Below are positions 1 to 10,200 of a DNA stretch of 64,000 bases, piece after piece. A program made the position numbers and the translations under genes. How positions within the stretch are numbered: position 1 is the stretch's first letter; each line of letters opens with the position of its first letter. The notes under the pieces were generated by a model. The model was given only the letters and a program-made list of their open reading frames with translations, was not told the origin of the DNA and ran no database searches. Source of the DNA: Aureococcus anophagefferens (Eukaryota > Sar > Pelagophyceae > Pelagomonadales > Pelagomonadaceae); NCBI RefSeq assembly GCF_000186865.1, contig NW_008705579.1, forward strand, positions 259,931-323,930. Reading direction: 5' to 3'.

Positions 1-309
1 CCGTCGCAGCAGGGTGTCTCCATAGTCCGCGCGATCTGGGCCGTCGACCAGGCGACGACGGCCGCGCGGCGCGCGGAGTTCAACGCGTCGCACAAGATGT
101 CGAGAAGGGCAATCATCTACAACGCGATATTCATGCACATGAGCAACCGCGCGGTCCCCCTCGACCCGCTCACCTTCCTCCTCCACCTCGACGCCCACGA
201 CGTCTTCGAGATGGCCCTGCGCGACGCCGACATGCGCGTCCGGCCCATATACCGCAGCAGCAGCGCGGCGCCCGACGCGTCGTACAACACGGCCGTCGCG
301 CTCAATTGA
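1..309 (+). CDS. 3' end of an unidentified protein-coding gene (partial)
   Basis: Frame 1 is open from the first base to a TGA at 307-309, giving 102 residues without a start, so this is probably the last exon of a gene entering from the left. The composition is mixed and globular (for example FLLHLDAHDVFEMALRDAD), unlike the Arg/Pro/Ala-rich spurious frames elsewhere in this GC-rich DNA. No family was recognised. The stop codon abuts a duplicated scrap of the downstream coiled-coil gene, so the true 3' end may have been altered by that duplication. Confidence 0.35.
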   Translation, partial: PSQQGVSIVRAIWAVDQATTAARRAEFNASHKMSRRAIIYNAIFMHMSNRAVPLDPLTFLLHLDAHDVFEMALRDADMRVRPIYRSSSAAPDASYNTAVALN

Positions 310-418
310 GCTCGAGGCCATCGCCGCGCGCGTCGACGCCGCGGAGCAGGCCCAGCGCGACGGCGAGGCGCGCGTCGACGCCGCGGAGCAGGCCCAGCGC
401 GACGGCGAGGCGCGCGGC
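308..418 (+). repeat. Duplicated fragment of the giant coiled-coil gene
   Basis: About 66 bp starting at 308 matches 3861-3926 of the coiled-coil gene almost base for base (FEAIAARVDAAEQAQRDGEA in the parent). The last 45 bp (GARVDAAEQAQRDGE-type unit) then occurs a second time in tandem before the frame ends at a stop near 424. It looks like a partial segmental duplication plus a one-unit expansion, not a functional exon. Confidence 0.6.
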
Positions 419-1212
419 AAATGCTGATTGTCGCGGCGCGCCGACGACGATGCCGCTGCGACGCTTCTGTGATGCCATGCCTTCCGATGTTTAGCAGCGC
501 GGTCCGGCGTGCCGCTGGGCGACCTGGGCCACAACTTGCGACGAACCCGGGCCACGAGCTTGCGCGCGCGCGCGACGCCCCGATCCTCGCGCATCCTCGA
601 GAACCACTTTGTGAGCGCGTGGTCAGGCAGCAAGATGCCCTCGACCGTGCGCTCCACTCATTCCATATGCCTAGTAAGCGGCGCGCCTCTAGCGTCGCGT
701 GACGACGCTGACACGGATCCGCTGCTACCCGCCCGGCGCTGCCGTGACCCCGTCCCCGGGACGCGAGCTGGAGTGCTGGAGGCGGCTCGACGGGGAGGGC
801 GACGTCGAGTGGGCGGGCGATGTCGAGGGACCCGGCGTCGGGGCGGCAGCTCCGCTCTCCCAGAGCAGGGCGCACCGGACCGGTCCGCTGATGCCCTACC
901 GCGGCCCGGCACCGTGCCCGTCGCTCCCGGTTGCCCTCTGGGAGGCGCCGCTCCGTGGGCACGACGCGCCACTGGCGTCTGGGCTCTTACAAGGCGCGGG
1001 TGGCCACGGCCGTGCCACAGGGGCTGCTCTCGCGCCGGTTACGGAGGCCGCAGACGGAGGCGGACGGGCAGGTCCGCGGACCCCTCGCCTTGTGCGACGT
1101 GCTCTCTCTCTCTCTCTCTCTATTCTATTCTCTCTCTCTCCTTCTCTGTCAAAATCCCTATCACACGGCGGCCCCCTTCTCCCCTGAACCTCTGGAAACT
1201 GCCCATCCGTAG
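419..1212. other. No confident gene; probable 5' region or first intron of the coiled-coil gene
   Basis: No frame here has convincing protein character; open frames on both strands are Arg/Pro/Gly-rich by-products of high GC. A short minus-strand stretch around 515-650 reads like protein in one frame but lacks a start. The region ends at a plausible acceptor (CATCCGTAG at 1204-1212) preceding the first coiled-coil exon, so part of it may be intron. Confidence 0.4.
1102..1146. repeat. CT-rich microsatellite
   Basis: Runs of CT dinucleotides at 1102-1120 and 1129-1146 are separated by TATTCTATT. The tract lies about 70 bases upstream of the probable acceptor at 1212, where it could act as an extended polypyrimidine region or simply be a microsatellite. 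Confidence 0.8.
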
Positions 1213-4200
1213 GTCCACATCTCGCGACGCGCCCCGCGACGACGCCGCGCGCGTCGCCGCCGAGGTCAAAGCGTTCATCAAGGAGATCAAGGAAGAAGCG
1301 CCCCGGCGCGACGAGGACTACGACGCGGACAACGCCAACGAGATGAAACGAGAGCTCAAGTCCGTCACGGAGGCCCTGTCGTCGCTCGCCGGCAACCCGG
1401 ACGTCGCCGCGCTTCGGGCCGAAGTCGCGAGCCTGCGCGGCGCCCTGGCGTCCCCCGACGACCGCAAGCGCAAGGCCACGTACGCGAACCTGCAGAAAGA
1501 CGTCGACGAGCTCCGGTCCCGCCGCAAGAGCGCCGCGCGGTCCGCGAGCCCGAAGCCCGTCGACGAGCGGAAGCTCCTCGACGCCATGCAGGCGCAGTTT
1601 CGCGCGTACGCCGACGATCTCAAGCGCGAGATCAAGAGCGGCCACGACAGCGACGACGTCAAGCGCGAGCTCGCGAATCTCCACCGCGGCCTCGCCGACC
1701 TGAAGGAGTCGCCGCGGTTCCACGGGCCCGAGGCGGAGGCGCCGATCTCGGCCATCTTCAAGGAGATCGAGCAGCTCCGCGAGGAGCAGCGCCGCGTGCC
1801 CGAGGCCCAGCCGCCGGCCCAGGAGCCGCGGAAGCAGCGGCGCATGACCTACGACAAGATCGCCATGGACCTGGACCGCCTCAAGCTCGACGTCGCGGCG
1901 ACGGCCGAGCGCGAGCGGCACCTCGAGGAGCGCGAGGACCGGCTCGAGGACCGGCTGCTCAACAGCGGCCGCGGGCGGGACGACGACGCGGTGTCGACGG
2001 CCGTCGTCGCCCTCGAGAGCCGCCTGGGCGCCTACTTCGGCGCGCTCAAATCCGACCTGGAGCAGTCGAGCCGCCAGGCGTCCGCGCGCGACGAGGCGAC
2101 GAGCGAGCTGGAGAGCTTGAAGCGGCAGGCGCCGGCCAGCGTCTCTCGCGCGCCGTCGATCGCGCGAAGAGAGAGAGCGTGGGGGAGCGGACCTCTTTGG
2201 ACGGGCGCGCCGTCGACCGCGCGAAGAGAGAGTGCGGACGCGCCGCCGCGCAGGTCCAGGAGCTCCAGGTCGCGCGCCGCGTCGAGGAGCTCACGCCGCG
2301 GCCGGAGGAGGGCGCGGCGCTCCGCGCGATGGAGGCGAGGATCGTCGCCATGGCCGACGAGCTCCGCCACGCGCAGGAGGACGCGCGCCACGCCCAGGAG
2401 GACGCGCGCGAGGCCAAGGCCGGCGCGTCGCGGGACAACGAGTTCGGCCTGCTCCGCGGCGACGTCCGCGCGCTGTCGCAGACCGTCGAGTCGCTGTCGC
2501 CCCGCGGCGGCGGCCGCGCGCTCTTCGGCGACGCGCGCCACGAGGACCCGGACTTCGAGCGGCTCCGGCGCGACGTCGACCGCCTCTCCGGCGAGGACCG
2601 CCTCTCCGCGGACAAGCTCAAGGAGGCCGTGTCATCGTCCGTGGCCAAGGGCCTCGAGGCCGCGACGCCCCGCCGCGACGACCAGGCCTCGGAGCTCCAG
2701 CGGGCGCTCCTCGCGCAGTCGACCGCCCTCAACGCGCTTACGGAAGAGATCCGCCGCGACCGGGGCCGCGACGCGCCCGCGGGCACCGGCGAGCTCGAGC
2801 AGCTGCGACTCCGCTTCGAGGCCGTCGAGCGGCAGCAGCGCGAGACGCCGTCGGCCGCGGCCGACGACCGGCTCAAGGCGGAGCTGCTGAGCGCCATCAA
2901 GAGCGAGACGCAGGCGCGCGTCCGGCGTCGTTTTTCGCGTTTGGGGGCTTTGGGAGGACGAACGCGGGCGGGGAAGGGGAGTGGGCGATGGACCCCGTCT
3001 CCGCTCGTTCGAGAGAAGCCCCGATATCAACACAACAACCATGACGCGCTCCCCCCTACACAACGACCATGACCACAGGAGCTCAAGGCGCGCATGCTCG
3101 AGCGGGAGGGCTCCGCCGTGGCCCAGCTCCAGCAGCAGATCCTGCAGCTCAAGGACGACGTCGCCCGGAGCCAGAACCAGGGCGAGCGCGACGCGGGCCG
3201 CAAGGACCTCGAGTCCATGCACCGCCAGCTCGAGGATCTGAAGCGCGCGCCGCCCAGCACGGACGAGCCCTACCGCCTCCTCGAGCGCCAGTTCGTCGAG
3301 CACGCGCGGGCCATGCGCGCGGCGGCGTCCGACTCCGCTCGTCGGCGGGGACGCGCGTCGTTCGGGGAACCGTCGTCGACGGGGAGGCGCGTTCGTCGCC
3401 GAGGGACACGCGCGTGATGACGAGGAAGCGCGACGCTGCCGCGGGACGACGACGACGCCGCCGCCGTCGCGGGGCCGCAGTGGCTCGTCTTCAACCACCG
3501 CTCCGACGCAGGCGCGACGACCTCCGGAGCCTTCGCGACACGGCCGCCGAGGCCGGGTCGCGGTCGCCGCGGTCGCACGGCGAGTCCGTCGCCGCGGCGA
3601 GCCTCGAGCGCCAGCTGGAGAAGATCTCCGACGACATGGCCGAGCTCAAGTCCTCGAAGCGCGACGGCGACCCCCTGGCCCAGCTCCGCGCGCGGCCGGC
3701 GTCCGCCGCGTCGCGCCGGTCGTCTCGTCCGAGAGATCGCCGTCGACGGTTCGCCGGGGGAACCGTCGAGCACGAATACGACACAGGCGCGGACGTCGAC
3801 GGCGTCCAGGGCGCGATCCGCGCGATCCGCGACGCCGACGGCCGCACGGCCGCGCGGGGCGAGTTCGAGGCCATCGCCGCGCGCGTCGACGCCGCGGAGC
3901 AGGCCCAGCGCGACGGCGAGGCGCGCGTCCTCTCGGCCCTCGACGGCCAGCTCAAGGTGCGTGGTCTCTTCTGTTTTTCTCCCCCATCGAGTCGTCGAAA
4001 CATAGGTCGTGACCGACCAGATCGCCGAGCTCGGCCGGAAGCGCGAGCGGACGGCCCACAAAGACCTCGAGGACCGCGTGTCCGGCCACGTCGAGACGCT
4101 CAAACGCGAGGTCGACCTCGTCCGCGACGCGCCCAAGGAGAACGTGGCGCTGCGGCGCGCAGCGGCGTCCGCGATTCGAGCTTGGCGCCATCTGGTTTTC

Positions 4201-7200
4201 TCCGGCCTTCCGGCTTCGCTTCGCTCGTTGTTCGGCGCCCCTCGCGCCGTCGAGGGCGCAGACGAGGCGCGGGGACGAGAGGAACGGGTGCAAGCAAAAT
4301 GGCGTCTCTCCCACCGCACGGCCCGCTCGAAAAAGACCAACTCCTCTTCGATCGCCGAAAAGTTTGCCACAAACGAGTGGGGGGTCTTTTAGAATGGACC
4401 GCCTGGCGGGAGAGAACCCAATGTTGCTCACTCCGCCGCCCTCCAGGTCCGAGGTCACGAAGCTCTCCGAGGACGTGGCCGCGTTGAAGGCCCACGCGCA
4501 GCACGCGCGGTCCGCCGACGGCGTCGAGGACCGGCTCCGGTCGCTCGCGGAGACGGTCCAGAACCTGCCGACGTCGCTCTCCCGCGACGCGACGTCCGAC
4601 GCCGTCAAGCAGCTCTCGGAGACCGTGCTCGGCGAGCTCCGGCGGCGCGACGCGGCGCCCGTCGCGGCGCGGCCCGACGTCGACGAGAAGCTCGCGCTCC
4701 GCTTCGAGAGGCTCGAGCGCGCGCTCGAGAACGCCGTCGCCCAGCGGCCCGCCCGCGCCCCCGACGACGGCGCGCTCGAGCGGCGCCTCGGCGCCGTCGA
4801 CGCCGCCTTGGACGCCGTCAAGCGCGACGTCGCCGACGCCGTGGGCAAGCAGCGCGACGCGGCGGACGCGCTGGCCAGGAGCGTGGACGCGCAGCTGCGC
4901 GACGTCCGCAAGTCCGTCGACGACGGCCGCGCCGAGAGCGCGCGCTTGCTCGAAGCGACGACGGCGAAGCTGTCCGAGGAGCTGCGGGCCCACAAGTCGA
5001 CCAGCGGCGACGCGCGCGCGTCGATGGCCCTCGAGCTCAAGGCGATCCACGACGCCGTCGGCGCGCTCAAGGAGACCGTGCGCAGCGCGTCCGTCGAGGC
5101 GCCCCTGCGCGCGTTGGAGTCCCAGATCAACACGCAGACGTCGACCTTGCGAGAGACCATCGAGCGGGAGAGGGACGCGACGCGCGAGTCCACGCGCGAC
5201 CTCGTCCGCGAGGAGCTCCGCGGGCTCCGAGCGAAGACGTCGGACCTCCGCGAGGCCGTCGACGGCGGCGTCGTGTCCTCCGCGGCGGCGTGCGTTCCGG
5301 CGTCTTCTTCACGGCGCGCGAGCGAAACAACGACACGCCGCAGGTCCGGCTTCGAGACGCTCAGCAAGCGCCTCGACGACTTCGTCGAGGAAGTCCGGCG
5401 CGAGCTGCGCAAGGGCGGCGCCCTGGGCACGCCGCAGACGCCCGTGCGCTTCTCCGAGGACGCCCCGGAGATCCGCGACCTCGTGAAGCGCGTCGAGGCC
5501 GCCGAGGCGAGCGGGACCGCGAAGGTCGACGCTTTGCAGGAGCGCGTCAAGCTGCTCGCCGACGACGCGCGGCGCCACGAGGAGACGCGCTGGTCCGCGC
5601 GCGACCAGCAGACGACGCAGACCCTGAAGGACCTGGAGCGGCGCCTCGAGGATCTCCAACGGACGCAGTCCCGGGACCGCGAGTCGCCGCGGCTGCTCGA
5701 GAAGCGCCTCGACGACGTCGAGCGGCGCGTCCAGAGCTCGCCGACGCCCTACGACTCGTCGAAGCTCGAGGCGTCGTTCTCGTCGGCCCTCGAGCAGGGC
5801 AAGCGCGAGTCCGAGGCGCGGTCGGCGGCGCTCGAGCGGTCCTCGGACGCGCGCGTCGCGGCGCTCGAACGGGCCGCGGAGGCTCGATCGAAGGCGCTCG
5901 AGCAGTCCATCGCCGACCACGGCGCGCGGTTGACGGCGGAAATGACAAAACTCCGGGAGTCCACGGCGCGGGAGCGCGCCTCGGGCGAGGTCGCGGCGCT
6001 CGCGGCCAAGGTCGGCGAGCTCTCGGCCGCGCCGAGGACGGACGGCGCGAGCGACGCCGTCCGGCTCCTCGGCGAGCAGCTCAAGGAGCACGCGACGGCC
6101 GTGAAGGACACGCTCGAGGGCCTGACGGGCTGGCGCGACGAGCACACGAAGGAGGCGCTGCAGAAGTTGGACGCGCGCCTCGACGCGCTCGCGGCCGACG
6201 TCCGCGAGGCCGGCCGCGCGGCGCCCGCCCCCGCGGCGCCGTCGGCGCTCGAGGCCCAGGTCCAGGAGCACGCCGTCGCGCTCGCCGAGGCCATGCGCCA
6301 CCTCAAGGAGTCGTCCGCGCGCGACACCGCGAGCGACGAGCTCCGCGCGCTGGCGGCCAAGGTCGCGGCGCTGGCCGCGGCGCAGCAGGCGGCGTCGGAG
6401 AAGACCGTCCTCGCCGTGGAAGCGCAACTGAGAAGCCACGACGACCGCCTGAGAGATGCGCTCCAGGCGACGGCCCTCAACGACGTGTCGAGCCGCGAGG
6501 AGCTCAAGGGTCTGGAACGGCAGGTGTCCTCTTTGCGCGACGCGACGAAGGACGCGTTCGAGAAGCTCATCGTCCAGCACACGGCCTCGCTTCGCGAGGA
6601 CATGAGCAAGCTCCGGGAGTCGTCCGCGCGCGACCGCGCCGCCGACGATCTGGCGGCGCTCCGGAGCGACGTCGACGCGCTCTCGCGGAACCCGCGGTCC
6701 GACGAGTCCGTCGTCAAGGCCGTCGAGGCGCAGCTCGCGCTCCACAGGGCCCACGTCGACCGGGCCCTCGCCGACGCCACGGACGACGGCACGAAGGAGG
6801 CCCTCGCCCGGCTCCAGGCGCGCATGGACGACGTCGTCGAGGCGTCGCGGTCCGAGAAGCCGGCGCCGGCCGTCGACGAGCGCTTCGTGGAGGCGGCGAT
6901 CGCGAAGCACGGGGCGTCGCTCATGGCGGAGATGGGCCGCTTAAAAGACGCGGCGGCGCGGGAGAAGGCGTCGGACGAGATCCGCGTCCTCCGCGAGAAG
7001 CTCGAGAGCCGGCCGGCGGAGGACGGCGTCGTGCAAACTTTGGAGCGCCAGCTCGCGAGCCACACGGCGACGATCCAGTCCGCGCTCAAGGACCGCGCGG
7101 CGCCGTCCGAGGAATTGTTGGCGCTGAAGAGCGCCGCGGGAGCCGGCGTCTCGTGTTTTGTGAGAGATCTGGGGAGGGGCGAGAACCGCACTCACTCTGG

Positions 7201-10200
7201 CTTCCGGGGCCGCTGAAGATCGGGGCGAGCACCACACTCCCATAGGTCGAACAGCTGCAGCGAACCGCGTCGGACCGCGGCGCCGACGTCGCGCGCCTGG
7301 AGCGGGCCATCGAGACGCAGATCTCCCAGATCCGCGCGGACTTTCGCGACCTCGCGCGGTCGACGACCCGAGACGCCGCCGCGGCCGAAGTCCAATCCCT
7401 CAAGGAAAAGGTCGCCGAGCTCGCCGCGAGGAAGCCCGACGACCGCGCCGTCGTCGACGCCGTCGAGCGCCAGGCGGACCGGCTCGCCGCGGCGGTCAAG
7501 GACGCGGCCGCGGCGTCGCGCGGCCGCGACGGCGACGCGTTCCAGACTTTAGCCGCCGCCGTCGACGACCTCAAAAGGGCCGCGGCCGCGCCGCCGGACA
7601 CGAGCGCGCTCGCCAAGCAGATCGAGACGCACACGGCCGCGCTCCGCGCGTTTCGCAGCGTCGCGCAATTTGGGAAAGTTTTTGAAATGAAACTCGCAGG
7701 CGAGGAGATGCGCCACCTGCGGGAGTCGACGTCGCGCGACGCGGCCGCGGACGAGGTCAAGAACCTCCGCGAGAAGTTCCTCGAGTTCCAGGTCGCGGCG
7801 AACGCGCCCCGCGACGACCGCGACGCCGTCGCCCGCAACCTGGAGGCCCAGCTGGCCAAGCACACGTCCGCCGTCACCGCAGCGATCCGCGAGACGTCGC
7901 GGAGCGACGGCGCGAGGGACGACCTGAAGAGCCTCCAGCTCGATTTCCGCGCGCTCCAGGACACGGTGGCACGGGGCCTGGAGGACGCGCGGCGCGAGCG
8001 GCGCGCCGTGCACGAGGCGCCCGCGCCCGCGTCCGAGTCGCCGCGGCTGAAGGCGCTGGAGCGGTCCATCGCGGACATCGCCACGGGCCTCAAAGACGAC
8101 ATGGCGCGGCTCCGCGAGTCGACGGCGCGGGACCACGCCGCCGGCGCGTTGGCGTCGCTGTCGGAGAAGGTCTCCGCCCTGCAGTCGCGGCGCCCCGAGG
8201 AGCCGGCGTCGACGGTCGCCCGCAACCTGGAGGCGCAGCTCGCGCAGCACGCGGACCGCGTGCAGAACGCCATCCTCAACTCGAACACGCGCAGCGACGG
8301 CGTCAAGGACGAACTGCGGCATCTGCAGCAGACCATGCTGGACGTCCAGCGGCAGACGCGCGACGCGGCCGAGGGCAAGTACCAGGGCAGGACAAGAGAG
8401 CGAAATTCCCAACTTCAAAGCCTCATATCTCGGCCGTTTTCCACTCGTTTCGGCTGATTTTTGGACGAGCGATCATCTCTTGGAACGGCCTCGAAGCGTG
8501 GATGCTTTTTCCGGAACGCGCGCGCGCGGAACACTCACGTTGAAGCGACGTTGAATCTCTCTTTTCCTGCCCAGGCAAGCACGCGGACGTGTCGGCGTCC
8601 GTGCGAAACCTCGAGCAGCAGCTCGCGAGCCACAGCGCGTCGCTCCGCGACGAGATGAGGCACGTCACGGATGGCGCGGCGCGCAGCGCCGCCGCGGAGG
8701 AGCTACGGCGCCTCCACGAGACCGTCGCGGAGCTGAAGCGGCGCCCCGACGCCGAGGACGGGTCCGCCGTCGCCGTCAAGGCCCTCGAGCTTCAGCTCCA
8801 GCAGCACACGGCCACGATTCGCGACGCCATCACGTCGACGCGCAGCGGCGACCCTCGGGCCGACGAATTGCGGTCGCTCCAGCAGCAGGTCGTGGAACTT
8901 CGCGAGAAGAGTCGCGCGGACGCGGCGATCAGCGCCGCCATGGTCGCGATGACGCCCACGAAGGACGCGACCATGGAGCGCGAGTTCGAGAAGCACACGT
9001 CGGCGCTCCGCGCGTACGGCCGCGTCCGTGTGGCACGGTGTTCTTCATGCCGTTCTTCGCAGGCCTCGAGATGCGCGACCTCAGGGACGGCGCGGCGCGC
9101 GACCGCGCGTCCGAGGAGATCAAGATCCTCACGGACCGCGTCGGCGCGCTGTCGTCGTCCGACGACGGCGGCGCGTTGAAGGCTCTGGAAACGCAGCTCA
9201 ACCAGCACACGGTGGCGCTTCGCGAGGCGCGCTTCTCCGCGCGACTCGTTTCGCCCCGCGATCTCGTCGACGTCGCGCGTCGTAGGCCATCAAGGAGACG
9301 AACGCCGCCGGCGACGCGCGGAGCCGCGACGCGCGAGACGATCTGCGACGCCTCCAGGAGCAAGTCCTGGCGCTCCAAGAGAAACAAGCGCGGGCGTCGG
9401 CCGCGGCGATCGGCGAAATTCGCGACCAGGTCGGCGAGCTTCGACGGACCGCGGCGGACCAGGGGACCGCCGCGGGCAGGCTCGAGGCGTCCATCGCCGC
9501 GCAGACGGCCCAGCTGAAGGACGACGTGGGCCGCCTGCTCCGCGAGTCGACGCAGGCGGCCGCCGCGCTGTCGGAGAAGGCGTCGGCCGACGTCCGGCTC
9601 CTCGCGGAGAGGGTCTCGGCGCTCCAAGCCGCGACGAACCACGACAGCGCGGAGCGCGACGTCGTCAAGGTCCTGGAGGCCCAGCTCGCCGGCCACACGC
9701 AGTCGCTCCGCGAGGCCATCGTCGAGCGGCGCGGCGAGACGGAGGGCGAGCGCGCGCTGCGAGCGGAGCTCGAGGGCCTCAAGAGGTACGCGCTTCGCGT
9801 CCGCCGTACCTCAGATCACCCGTCTCCTTTAGGCACATGGACGAGCTGCGCGCCGCCGCGGCGAAGCCGCCGCCGGAGCCGTCGACGAAGGCGTTGGAGG
9901 AGGCCATCGCCGCGCACACGTCGTCGCTTCGCGAGGATTCCCGCGTCTCCTCGGCGAACGTTGAGAAGAAAAAAAACACGCGCCGCACCACAGGCGAGGA
10001 GATGCGCCACCTTCGCGAGTCGACGGCCCGGGACCGCGCCGCCGACGACCTGACGGCGCTCGCCGAAAAAGTCGCGCGGCTCGAGCAGGGCGCGCCGGGG
10101 CAGAAAGACGTCGCCGCGTCGTTGGAGGCGCAGCTCGCGCAGCACGCGAAGACGCTCACGGCGGCCATCGAGGGCGGGCGCGGCGAGGACCGGCGCGACG

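Noticed and set aside
515..660. Short protein-like minus-strand stretch (TKWFSRMREDRGVARARKL)
   Set aside because: No start, no clear boundaries and stops on either side in most frames; it could be a gene relic but cannot be supported as a feature.
2046..2900. Long Ser/Arg-rich frames antisense to the coiled-coil gene (also at 3952-5550, 5749-7191 and 7086-8378)
   Set aside because: They reflect reverse reading of GAG/GCG/GAC-rich coding sequence and cross inferred introns; no start context or domain supports them.
8461..8658. Open frames starting inside introner elements (also at 33274-33459 and 44817-45170)
   Set aside because: The same element-derived peptide ([15 protein letters not shown]) recurs at each copy because the element is repeated; these are intron sequences, not conserved exons.
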